From: Burkholderiales bacterium
GTDB taxonomy: Bacteria; Pseudomonadota; Gammaproteobacteria; Burkholderiales; SG8-39
Direction: 5' to 3'
Length of the DNA: 11,919 nt
Assembly: GCA_020846575.1 (NCBI GenBank)
Contig: JADLDQ010000327.1
Span: 1 to 11,919 of the forward strand
Under the pieces are notes generated by a model. The model was not told the origin of the DNA. It saw only the letters and a program-made list of their open reading frames with translations, and searched no databases. This document shows positions 1-6,519 of this stretch, in pieces. Position numbers and translations under genes: made by a program. The number at the start of each line of letters is the position of its first letter. Positions within the stretch are counted from its first letter, which is position 1.

Positions 1-146
1 GCGAGACGCTTCCCGAGGGCTTCCAGCGTGCCGAGTTCCTGCTCGAGAAGGGCGCCATCGACATGATCGTCGACCGCAGGCAGTTGCGCGAGCGGCTCGC
101 CTCGCTGCTGACGCTGTTGCTGCGCCGGCCACGCCCCGGCGCCTGA
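1..146 (+). CDS. accD: Acetyl-CoA carboxylase carboxyltransferase beta subunit, C-terminal end (partial)
   Basis: Only the last 47 or so codons are present; the gene enters from the left edge in the frame beginning at base 3 and stops at TGA 144-146. The visible protein contains LPEGFQRAEFLLEKGAIDMI followed by VDRRQLRERLASLL, the very conserved C-terminus of AccD. In the family, AccD joins AccA to form the carboxyltransferase that makes malonyl-CoA from acetyl-CoA and carboxybiotin, the first step of fatty-acid synthesis in the cytoplasm. The zinc-finger N-terminus and the active-site core lie outside the window. The following gene is folC, and accD-folC is a widespread pair in beta- and gammaproteobacteria, which supports the call. 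Confidence 0.93.
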   Translation, partial: ETLPEGFQRAEFLLEKGAIDMIVDRRQLRERLASLLTLLLRRPRPGA

Positions 147-167
147 GGGGCGCGGGGCGCATTGCGC

Positions 168-172
168 GGAGG
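168..172 (+). promoter_or_regulatory. Shine-Dalgarno site for folC (decides a CTG start)
   Basis: GGAGG, a perfect anti-16S match, lies 6 bases before CTG 179-181, the proposed folC start. No ATG, GTG or TTG occurs in the folC frame anywhere between base 2 and ATG 245. The site would be far too distant (72 bases) to serve ATG 245. Confidence 0.6.
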
Positions 173-178
173 CGAATC

Positions 179-1474
179 CTGGGCGCGCGAACGCTCGCAG
201 GCTGGCTCGAATACATCGAGCGGCAGCACCCCTCCACGATCGCAATGGGCCTGGAGCGCGTGGCGAAGGTGCGCGAGGCGATGGGCATCTCGCTGCCGCG
301 GCCGGTGATCAGCGTCGGCGGCACCAACGGCAAGGGATCCACCTGCGCGCTGCTGGAGGCGATCCTGCGCGCGGAAGGCTACCGCGTCGGCCTGTATACC
401 TCGCCGCACCTGCTCGCCTACAACGAGCGGGTGCGCCTGGACGGCGCGCCGGCGGGCGATGCGCTGCTCGCCTCGGGGTTCGAAGCGGTGGAGCGCGCGC
501 GCGGCGACACACCGCTCACCTACTTCGAGTACGGGACGCTCGCTGCCGCGCGCATCTTCGCGGATTCGGGCCTGGACGCGGTGGTGCTCGAAGTGGGTCT
601 GGGCGGGCGGCTGGACGCGGTCAACGCCTTCGACGCCGACTGCGCGATCGTCACCAGTGTCGGCATCGACCACGTCGAGTACCTCGGCCCCGACCGTGAA
701 TCGATCGGCGCGGAGAAGGCGGGCATCTTCAGGCCCGGCAGTCCGGCGATCTGCGCGGACCCCGAACCGCCGCGTTCGCTGCTCGCGCACGCCCGCGCCA
801 TCGGCGCGCAACTGCGCCTGATCGGCACGGACTTCGGCTACAGCGCCACGCGGCAGCAGTGGCGCTACCGCGGCAGGTACGGCGCGCGCGCGGGACTCGC
901 ACCGCCGGCGATGCGCGGCGCCAAGCAGCTCGCCAACGCCGCGGCGTGTCTCGCCGCGCTCGACGAACTGCGCGAGCGCCTGCCGGTCAGCATGCAGGCG
1001 GTGCGCGTCGGGCTGGCGCGCGCGCACGCGCCGGGCCGCTTCCAGGTGCTGCCGGGACGGCCGGCGGTGGTGCTGGACGTCGCCCACAACCCCGAGGCCG
1101 CGGCGGCGCTGTCGGAGAACCTCCTGGACATGGGCTTCTTTACCGACACCTGCGCGGTGTTCGGCAAGCTCGCCGACAAGGACATCGAAGGCGTTTGCCG
1201 CGCAGTGCAGCCGCGGATCAGCGCGTGGTTCACCGCGCGGCTGGCCGGCCCGCGCGCGGCCGGCACAGCCGCGCTCGAGCGGGCGATACGCGCGAGCGGA
1301 TCGGCGGCCGTGATCGCGGCGTTCGATTCACCCCGAGAAGCGCTCGCGGCCGCGCGCCGGCGTGCAGGTGAAGGTGATAGAATTGTCGTGTTCGGATCGT
1401 TTCTCACCGTGGCCGACGCGATGGCTGTTCTGGACGTGCACGCACAGGGCGAGGCGCAGTCTGCGAAAGGCTGA
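179..1474 (+). CDS. folC: Bifunctional folylpolyglutamate synthase / dihydrofolate synthase, probable CTG start
   Basis: FolC adds glutamate to dihydropteroate and then to folates, an ATP-dependent step of folate synthesis in the cytoplasm. From CTG 179 the protein has 431 residues, near the usual 420-440. The ATP-binding loop GTNGKGST is at residues 48-55, VVLEVGLGGRLDAVN at about 135-149 and the C-terminal-domain signature DVAHNPEA begins at residue 300. The first ATG (245) falls inside the conserved N-terminus: the 22 residues before it, including RTLAGWLEYIERQHPSTI, match the E. coli FolC start region (LASWLSYLENLHSKTI). That makes an upstream start necessary. CTG 179 has GGAGG 6 bases before it; ATC 176 is too close to that site and ATT 161 lies upstream of it. 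The gene lies 32 bases after accD. The function is secure; the exact start codon is inferred. Confidence 0.93.
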   Translation: MGARTLAGWLEYIERQHPSTIAMGLERVAKVREAMGISLPRPVISVGGTNGKGSTCALLEAILRAEGYRVGLYTSPHLLAYNERVRLDGAPAGDALLASGFEAVERARGDTPLTYFEYGTLAAARIFADSGLDAVVLEVGLGGRLDAVNAFDADCAIVTSVGIDHVEYLGPDRESIGAEKAGIFRPGSPAICADPEPPRSLLAHARAIGAQLRLIGTDFGYSATRQQWRYRGRYGARAGLAPPAMRGAKQLANAAACLAALDELRERLPVSMQAVRVGLARAHAPGRFQVLPGRPAVVLDVAHNPEAAAALSENLLDMGFFTDTCAVFGKLADKDIEGVCRAVQPRISAWFTARLAGPRAAGTAALERAIRASGSAAVIAAFDSPREALAAARRRAGEGDRIVVFGSFLTVADAMAVLDVHAQGEAQSAKG

Positions 1475-1516
1475 GGTGGGCTCTCCCGCGGCACCACCAC
1501 TGGAATCGGGTTCGAA

Positions 1517-2176
1517 TTGGCAGAAGGCCAGGATGAATTGATTCTCAGGCGCCGCGCAAGGCGGCGTCTCGTGGGCGCAGTCGCGCTGGTGGTCCTCGCC
1601 GTGATCGTCCTGCCGGTCGTGTTCGACAGCGAGCCCCGCCCCGTCGGGCAGGATCTGGTCATCCAGATTCCCAGCCAGGACGCGGGCCGGTTCAAGACGC
1701 CGCTCGGCCCGGCAATCCCGGAACCGGCGGCGTCGAAGGCGTCCGGAGTTCCGGATACGCCTGATCGCACCGACGCCGGCCGCTCGGAGGGAGCCCGGTC
1801 CGAGGCGTCCCCCGCGCAAGTGCCCCAGGCAGCGCAGCCCGAGGCGACGGCCGAGGCGCCCCGGGTGCGCGCCGGCCCGCCCTCGCCAAGCCCGCAGGCC
1901 GCCGCGGAGGCGAAGCGCGCCAGGCGGATTCTGGAGGGCGACTCGTACGCGGTGCCGCTGGGTTCCTACAGTCAATCGGCCAACCTGAAGCAGGTGCTCG
2001 CCAAGGCGGCGAGCGCCGGTTACAGGACACACACCGAGGCGATCACGAATTCCGGCGCCCGCCTGCAGAAGGTCTGGGCGGGTCCGTTCGCGAGCCGCGA
2101 GGACGCCGAGCGCGCGCGCGAGAAGCTGAAGTCGCTCGGCCTGACCGTCGGCGCGGTCGCGCGCGAGCAGCCGTGA
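1517..2176 (+). CDS. dedD: DedD-like inner-membrane SPOR-domain protein (TTG start)
   Basis: A 219-residue single-pass inner-membrane protein. The basic N-terminus (RRRARRR, residues 11-17) precedes one hydrophobic segment at about 19-36. A long Pro/Ala/Glu-rich periplasmic linker follows to about residue 140, then a C-terminal SPOR domain (about 143-217) beginning YAVPLGSYSQSANL and including VWAGPFASREDAE. SPOR domains bind septal peptidoglycan lacking stem peptides, and DedD is a non-essential divisome protein in E. coli. The TTG start is chosen because the family begins with a short acidic stretch, QDEL and then the Arg run; no ATG is available there and the Shine-Dalgarno is weak. The gene sits between folC and cvpA, the usual dedD position, and its stop overlaps the cvpA start. 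Confidence 0.88.
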   Translation: MAEGQDELILRRRARRRLVGAVALVVLAVIVLPVVFDSEPRPVGQDLVIQIPSQDAGRFKTPLGPAIPEPAASKASGVPDTPDRTDAGRSEGARSEASPAQVPQAAQPEATAEAPRVRAGPPSPSPQAAAEAKRARRILEGDSYAVPLGSYSQSANLKQVLAKAASAGYRTHTEAITNSGARLQKVWAGPFASREDAERAREKLKSLGLTVGAVAREQP

Positions 2177-2661
2177 CCGCCTTCGACTACGCGGTGCTCG
2201 CGGTGCTGGGATTCTCCCTGGTGGTGGGCGTGCTCAGGGGCCTGGTGAGGGAACTGCTGATGCTGGGCGGCTGGGTCGCCGCCTTCCTGCTCTCCACCGC
2301 TTTCGCCAGGGACCTGGCGAACCTCCTGCCGGCGAACCTCGGCCCGCTGCTCGCGCAGCTGATCGCCTGGCTGGCGATCTTCACCGGTACGCTGATCGTG
2401 GCGGGCTTCGCCGGGCTGGTGCTCTCGCTGGTCACCCGTTCGGCCGGGCTCGCGTTCACCGACCGGGCGCTGGGCGCGCTTTTCGGCCTGGGACGAGGCA
2501 TCCTGGTGACGCTGGCGATCGTCTTCCTGGGAGGTCTCACCTCGCTCCCGCGCGAGCCGTTCTGGCGTGATTCGAAACTGGCCGGACCGTTCGAGACCGC
2601 GATCGTCGCCCTTCGCCCGTTCCTGCCCGGGGAACTGGGGCGCCAGATCCGCTATCGCTGA
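2173..2661 (+). CDS. cvpA: CvpA family inner-membrane protein
   Basis: A 162-residue membrane protein with hydrophobic segments at about residues 5-22, 28-45, 59-88 and 104-123, matching CvpA in length and pattern. The opening FDYAVLAVLGFSLVVGVLRG is typical of the family. CvpA was named for colicin V production in E. coli and has been linked to envelope stress tolerance; its molecular role is unclear. The GTG start overlaps the dedD stop (GTGA, 2173-2176), indicating translational coupling, and purF begins 9 bases after the stop. cvpA-purF is a classic pair in proteobacteria. Confidence 0.92.
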   Translation: MTAFDYAVLAVLGFSLVVGVLRGLVRELLMLGGWVAAFLLSTAFARDLANLLPANLGPLLAQLIAWLAIFTGTLIVAGFAGLVLSLVTRSAGLAFTDRALGALFGLGRGILVTLAIVFLGGLTSLPREPFWRDSKLAGPFETAIVALRPFLPGELGRQIRYR

Positions 2662-2670
2662 GGTCATCAC

Positions 2671-4188
2671 ATGTGCGGAGTCATCGGAGCCGTCGCCAGG
2701 GGACCGGTCAACCAGTTGCTCTACGACGGGCTGCTCCTCTTGCAGCACCGCGGGCAGGACGCCGCGGGCATCGTCACTTCGGCGCACAAGACCTTCCACA
2801 TGCACAAGGGCCCGGGCCTGGTGCGCGACGTGTTCCGCACCCGCAACATGCGTTCGCTTCCCGGCGATATGGGGCTCGCCCATTGCCGCTACCCCACCGC
2901 CGGGTCCGCTTACAACATCGACGAGGCGCAACCGTTCTACGTGAACTCCCCGTTCGGCATCGTGCTGGGCCACAACGGGAACCTGACCAACTCGGAGCCG
3001 CTCCGGCAGGAGATGTTCCGCCAGGACCTGCGCCACATCAACACCGACTCGGATTCCGAGGTGCTTCTCAACGTCCTGGCGCACGAGCTGGAGCGCGCCG
3101 CCAACGGCCACCGGCTGGATCCCGAAACGATCTTCGCCGCCGTCGCGCAGGTGCACCGGCGCTGTCGCGGCGCCTACGCGGTCGTGGCGATGATCGCCGG
3201 CTACGGGCTGCTCGCGTTCCGCGATCCCTTCGGCATCCGCCCGCTCGTGTTCGGGCGCTGTGAGACGCCCCAGGGCCCCGAGTACCTCATCGCCTCCGAG
3301 AGCGTGGCCCTCGCCGCCTTCGGCTTCGAGCTGGTGCGCGACGTCGCGCCCGGCGAAGCGATCTACATCGACGAGGACGGCGGTTTCCACAGCAGGGGCT
3401 GCACCCGCGAGGCGAGGCTGTACCCGTGCATCTTCGAGTACGTGTACCTCGCGCGTCCCGACTCGGTGCTGGACGGCGCCTCGGTATACGAGACGCGACT
3501 GAACATGGGGCGTTCGCTCGCCGAGAAGATCGCGCACATCCTCGCGCCGGGCGCCCTGGACGTGGTGATCCCGGTGCCCGACACCAGCCGGCCGAGCGCC
3601 CTGGAAATCGCCAATGTCCTGGGCCTTCCCTACCGGGAGGGGTTCGTTCGCAACCGCTACATCGGCCGAACCTTCATCATGCCGGGGCAGACCATCCGCA
3701 AGAAGTCCGTGCGCCAGAAGCTCAACGTGATGGGGATGGAATTCAGGGGAAAGAACGTGCTGATCGTGGACGACTCCATCGTCCGGGGAACCACCAGCCG
3801 CGAGATCGTGCAGATGGCGCGCGAGGCGGGTGCGAGCAAGGTGTACTTCGCCTCCGCGGCGCCGCCGGTGCGCTACCCGAACGTGTACGGGATCGACATG
3901 CCCACCCGCAGGGAGCTGATCGCCACCGGCCGCAGCAACGACGAGATCGCCGCGGAGATCGGCGCCGACGCGGTCATCTACCAGGACCTTGACGGTTTGA
4001 TCGCCTCGGTCCGCGCCGCCAATGCGTCGCTCTCCAACTTCGAGACTTCGTGCTTCGACGGCGTCTACATCACGGGCGACGTGACCGGGGAATACCTCGC
4101 TGCCGTGGAGCGCGCCCGCGACGCAAGCCGGCAGGAAGCGGCCGACGAGTCCGCGGACGGCAACCAGCTCGACCTGAACGCCGCGTAG
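2671..4188 (+). CDS. purF: Amidophosphoribosyltransferase
   Basis: PurF makes 5-phosphoribosylamine from PRPP and glutamine, the first committed step of purine synthesis in the cytoplasm. The protein has 505 residues, the same as E. coli PurF. It starts MCGVIGA, so the catalytic Cys of the N-terminal Ntn glutaminase becomes residue 1 once Met is removed. LLLQHRGQDAAGI and GLAHCRYPT are glutaminase signatures. The C-terminal phosphoribosyltransferase half carries the PRPP-binding motif VLIVDDSIVRGTTS starting at residue 363, with Asp367 and Asp368. There is no long propeptide before Cys2, as in the E. coli type. It is probably the last gene of the accD-purF operon, since a new promoter and regulatory leader follow. 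Confidence 0.97.
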   Translation: MCGVIGAVARGPVNQLLYDGLLLLQHRGQDAAGIVTSAHKTFHMHKGPGLVRDVFRTRNMRSLPGDMGLAHCRYPTAGSAYNIDEAQPFYVNSPFGIVLGHNGNLTNSEPLRQEMFRQDLRHINTDSDSEVLLNVLAHELERAANGHRLDPETIFAAVAQVHRRCRGAYAVVAMIAGYGLLAFRDPFGIRPLVFGRCETPQGPEYLIASESVALAAFGFELVRDVAPGEAIYIDEDGGFHSRGCTREARLYPCIFEYVYLARPDSVLDGASVYETRLNMGRSLAEKIAHILAPGALDVVIPVPDTSRPSALEIANVLGLPYREGFVRNRYIGRTFIMPGQTIRKKSVRQKLNVMGMEFRGKNVLIVDDSIVRGTTSREIVQMAREAGASKVYFASAAPPVRYPNVYGIDMPTRRELIATGRSNDEIAAEIGADAVIYQDLDGLIASVRAANASLSNFETSCFDGVYITGDVTGEYLAAVERARDASRQEAADESADGNQLDLNAA

Positions 4189-4348
4189 CCGGGTTCGCGG
4201 CGCGCGCGGCACCGGCCGCGGCGCCCGTCGAGCGCTCGCGCCGCTGCTCGCGGGGCTGCACCAGGCGCCGCTCGCGCCGCTGCTCGCGCGCGTGCCACGC
4301 TGCCGGCACCGCAGGCATGGCAGAGCCCAGCGCGCTGCGCGTGCCGGG
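4189..4348 (+). other. GC-rich intergenic stretch after purF
   Basis: No convincing gene is seen here. It holds a GC-rich hairpin (CGCGGC at 4205-4210 with GCCGCG at 4215-4220, four-base loop) that has no T-run, so it is at best a weak or factor-assisted terminator for purF. Next comes a pair of 19-base direct repeats, then a less structured stretch leading to the metZ promoter. Confidence 0.5.
4234..4288 (+). repeat. Two copies of a 19-bp direct repeat between purF and metZ
   Basis: GCTCGCGCCGCTGCTCGCG occurs exactly at 4234-4252 and again at 4270-4288, a 36-base period. Each copy also contains GCTCGCG twice. The pair lies about 60 bases upstream of the proposed metZ -35 box. It could be a regulator site or simply a GC-rich duplication. 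Confidence 0.7.
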
Positions 4349-4377
4349 TTGACCGCTCCGGGCAGTTCGGGTAGCGT
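4349..4377 (+). promoter_or_regulatory. Sigma-70-type promoter for the metZ leader
   Basis: TTGACC (4349-4354) and TAGCGT (4372-4377) are separated by exactly 17 bases. The -35 box matches TTGACA at five of six positions and the -10 box keeps the key T, A and last T. The expected start is about 4384-4385, where the riboswitch P1 stem begins, so the two signals support each other. Confidence 0.65.
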
Positions 4378-4384
4378 TCGGACT

Positions 4385-4455
4385 CGCGCCGATTTGATCG
4401 ACAGCTTGCGGGCGCCGCCGGGCAGCAACCGGTGAAAAACAAATACGGCTAAAGC
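4385..4455 (+). promoter_or_regulatory. SAM-II-like riboswitch aptamer upstream of metZ
   Basis: The stretch has the layout and conserved words of the SAM-II (metA/SAM-alpha) aptamer as I remember it. P1 is GCGCC 4386-4390 paired with GGCGC 4411-4415. The loop opens with GATTTG (4391-4396) and ends in CTTGC (4405-4409). Then come a purine-rich GTGAAAAACAAA tract (4432-4443) and GCTAAA (4448-4453). AGC 4403-4405 can pair with GCT 4448-4450 as the core of the pseudoknot. Between P1 and the A-rich tract is an extra hairpin, CCGG 4418-4421 with CCGG 4429-4432, so this would be a longer-loop variant. SAM-II elements bind S-adenosylmethionine and repress methionine-synthesis genes, and metZ lies directly downstream. 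The identification is by eye. Confidence 0.75.
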
Positions 4456-4461
4456 GTGGCG

Positions 4462-4498
4462 AAAGGCCCGTGTTAGCGAAAGCTGGACGGGCCTTTTT
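4462..4498 (+). terminator. Intrinsic terminator between the riboswitch and metZ
   Basis: AAAGGCCCGT (4462-4471) pairs perfectly with ACGGGCCTTT (4487-4496) across a 15-base loop, and the T-run is 4494-4498. It ends only 15 bases before the chosen metZ start. It lies immediately after the riboswitch aptamer and is likely its expression platform: termination when SAM is bound. An alternative pairing of GCTAA 4448-4452 with TTAGC 4473-4477 could act as the antiterminator. Confidence 0.85.
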
Positions 4499-4513
4499 CA
4501 TTGGATGGAAAGC

Positions 4514-5683
4514 ATGGACCACTACGATCCGGACACGCTCGCGATCCGCGCGGGCATCGTCCGCAGCCAGTTCGGCGAGCACTCCGAGGCGCTGTTCCTC
4601 ACCTCCAGCTTCGTGTTCGCCAGCGCCGCGCAAGCGGCAGCCCGGTTCTCGAACGCCGAGCCGGGCATGGTCTATTCGCGCTACACCAACCCGACGGTGT
4701 CGATGTTCCAGGACCGCCTGGCCGCACTGGAGGGCGCCGAGGGCTGCGCCGCCACCGCCTCGGGAATGGCGGCGATCCTCGCCACCGCGATGACGCTGCT
4801 CAAGGCGGGCGATCACGTGCTGTGCGCGTCCGGCGTTTTCGGGGCGACCATCCAGCTGTTCACCGGAACGCTGGGCAAGTTCGGCGTCGAGACCACCTTC
4901 GTCGACAGCCCGGAACCGCTCGCGTGGGAGCGGGCCGCGAAGCCCACGACGCGGCTGCTGTTCGTCGAGAGCCCTTCCAACCCGCTGTGCGAGATCTTCG
5001 ACATCGCGGCTCTCGCCGGGGTGGCGAGGCGCGCCGGCGCGCAGCTGGCGGTGGACAACTGCTTGTGTTCGCCGGCCCTGCAGCAGCCGCTGGCGCTCGG
5101 CGCGGACATCGTCATCCATTCGGCGACCAAGTATCTCGACGGCCACGGGCGCGTGCTCGGCGGCGCGGTGCTCGGCGCCAAGGCGTTCACCGACCAGGTG
5201 AGCGCCTTCCTGCGCAGCGCCGGGCCGACGCTCTCGCCGTTCAACGCCTGGATCGTACTGAAAGGACTGGACACGCTGCGCATCCGCATGGAAGCGCAGT
5301 CGGCGCTGGCGCTGGAGCTGGCCCGCTGGCTCCAGGCGCACCCCCGGGTGAGCCGCGTCTACTACCCGGCGCTCGAGTCGCACCCCCAGCACGTGCTCGC
5401 GATGCGGCAGCAGCGCCTGGGCGGTGCGATCGTATCGTTCGACGTGCAAGGCGGCAAGGAAGCGGCATGGCGCCTGATCGATTCGACGCGCATGATTTCG
5501 ATCACGGCGAACCTGGGCGACACCAAGTCCACCATCACGCATCCGGCGTCCACCACCCACGGGCGCCTCACGCCCGAGGCGCGCGCGCGGGCCGGGATCG
5601 GTGACGGCCTGGTCCGGGTCGCAGTGGGACTCGAATCCTTCAAGGACATCCGCGAAGACCTGGCGCGCGGCCTCGAGCGCTGA
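4514..5683 (+). CDS. metZ: O-succinylhomoserine sulfhydrylase (MetZ)
   Basis: A cytoplasmic PLP enzyme of the Cys/Met-metabolism family that makes homocysteine from O-succinylhomoserine and sulfide (direct sulfhydrylation branch of methionine synthesis). From ATG 4514 it has 389 residues. Family features are EHSEALFLTSSFVF near the N-terminus, YSRYTNPTV at 54-62, ATASGMAAI, VESPSNPLCEIFDI, VDNCLCSPALQQPLALGAD, and the PLP lysine Lys206 in HSATKYLDGHGR. The Cys-containing VDNCLC and the position after purF favour MetZ over MetB or MetC. A second ATG at 4505 is in frame; 4514 is preferred because GGA 4503-4505 is 8 bases upstream, while 4505 has only the terminator T-run before it. Expression is probably set by the SAM-II-like leader. 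It converges on lpxH with a 34-base gap holding no visible terminator. Confidence 0.93.
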   Translation: MDHYDPDTLAIRAGIVRSQFGEHSEALFLTSSFVFASAAQAAARFSNAEPGMVYSRYTNPTVSMFQDRLAALEGAEGCAATASGMAAILATAMTLLKAGDHVLCASGVFGATIQLFTGTLGKFGVETTFVDSPEPLAWERAAKPTTRLLFVESPSNPLCEIFDIAALAGVARRAGAQLAVDNCLCSPALQQPLALGADIVIHSATKYLDGHGRVLGGAVLGAKAFTDQVSAFLRSAGPTLSPFNAWIVLKGLDTLRIRMEAQSALALELARWLQAHPRVSRVYYPALESHPQHVLAMRQQRLGGAIVSFDVQGGKEAAWRLIDSTRMISITANLGDTKSTITHPASTTHGRLTPEARARAGIGDGLVRVAVGLESFKDIREDLARGLER

Positions 5684-5717
5684 GCCCGCACGGGACACCC
5701 CGCGGCGCCTCGCGCAC

Positions 5718-6449
5718 TCACCCGGACCAGGGCAGTCGCTCCCAGCGCAGCCCGCCGTCGTCCCCGACCAGGACTTCGCCGCCCGAGTACCAGTCGGGCA
5801 GCACCCAGCGCTCGCAGGCCGCCCCGTCCACCAGCATCTCGTGCCTTCCCTGCCGGTGGGTATGGCCGTGGATCAGGCGCGGCAGGCCGTAGCGCCGCAG
5901 CACCTCGACCACTGCGGCGAGACTCACGTCCATCATCAGCGCCGACTTGCCGCGCTTGTGCGCCTCGCTTTGCGAGCGCAGCGATTCGATCTCGGCGCGG
6001 CGCTGCGCGAGCGGGCGGGCGAGGAAGGCGCGCATCCAGTCCGGATCGCGGACGCGGCGGCGGAACGCCTGGTAGGCCAGGTCCTCGGTGCACAACTCGT
6101 CGCCGTGGGTGAGCAGAGTCCTGCGCCCGCACACCTGCACCAGCGCGTGCTCCGGCAGCAGCTCGAGGCGGGCCGCGCGGGCGAGCCCCTCGCCCGCCAG
6201 GAAGTCCCGGTTGCCCCGCAGGAAGAAGGTGTGCACCCCGCGCTCGCCGCAGCGCGCGAGGCCCGCGACGATCTCCCGGTTGAAGGCGTCCTCGACATCG
6301 TCGTCGCCCGCCCAGTAATCGAACAGGTCCCCGAGGATGTAGAGCGAATCGCCCCGCCCGGGGCGCCCGGACAGGAACGCCTGGAAAACGGCCGCCGCCG
6401 CGGGCCGCAGCCGGGACAGGTGGAGGTCGGAAACGAAGTAGGTCGCGAT
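5718..6449 (-). CDS. lpxH: UDP-2,3-diacylglucosamine diphosphatase, probable ATC start
   Basis: LpxH hydrolyses UDP-2,3-diacylglucosamine to lipid X at the inner membrane, a step of lipid A synthesis. From the ATC codon at 6449-6447 the protein has 243 residues (E. coli: 240) and begins IATYFVSDLHL, against MATLFIADLHL in E. coli. The calcineurin-like metal ligands fall where expected: Asp8, His10, Asp41 (GDLFDYW), Asn80 (GNRD), His115 (THGDE), and His196 and His198 (HGHTHR). No ATG, GTG or TTG occurs in this frame from the conserved start back into the preceding gene. The first ordinary start downstream, GTG at residue 72, would lose Asp8, His10 and Asp41. ATC lies 5 bases after a GAGGGGG site. 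It is the last gene of the minus-strand operon, 70 bases after the ppiB-type gene. Function is sure; the start is inferred. Confidence 0.93.
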   Translation of the reverse strand: MATYFVSDLHLSRLRPAAAAVFQAFLSGRPGRGDSLYILGDLFDYWAGDDDVEDAFNREIVAGLARCGERGVHTFFLRGNRDFLAGEGLARAARLELLPEHALVQVCGRRTLLTHGDELCTEDLAYQAFRRRVRDPDWMRAFLARPLAQRRAEIESLRSQSEAHKRGKSALMMDVSLAAVVEVLRRYGLPRLIHGHTHRQGRHEMLVDGAACERWVLPDWYSGGEVLVGDDGGLRWERLPWSG

Positions 6450-6454
6450 GACCG

Positions 6455-6461
6455 CCCCCTC
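6455..6461 (-). promoter_or_regulatory. Shine-Dalgarno site for lpxH (decides an ATC start)
   Basis: On the minus strand GAGGGGG ends 5 bases before ATC (6449-6447), the codon that aligns exactly with Met1 of E. coli LpxH. Nothing else in the 70 bases between the genes offers a standard start in this frame. Confidence 0.55.
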
Positions 6462-6519
6462 GAGCCGGTGCGCTCGCCGCGCGCCCTGCCTGCGCCGCGC
6501 GGCGGCGGGGCGGTTCGAC

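Noticed and set aside
4205..4220. GC-rich hairpin after purF as an intrinsic terminator
   Set aside because: There is no T-run after the stem, and such hairpins arise often in sequence this GC-rich.
2020..4428. A very long open frame on the minus strand opposite dedD-cvpA-purF
   Set aside because: It is the antisense of three well-supported genes; GC-rich codon use keeps opposite frames open. Its translation is Arg/Gly/His/Val-rich with no recognisable domain.
4070..5698. A long minus-strand open frame covering the metZ leader and metZ
   Set aside because: It would cross the promoter, riboswitch and terminator of metZ, and its composition is typical of an antisense GC-rich shadow.
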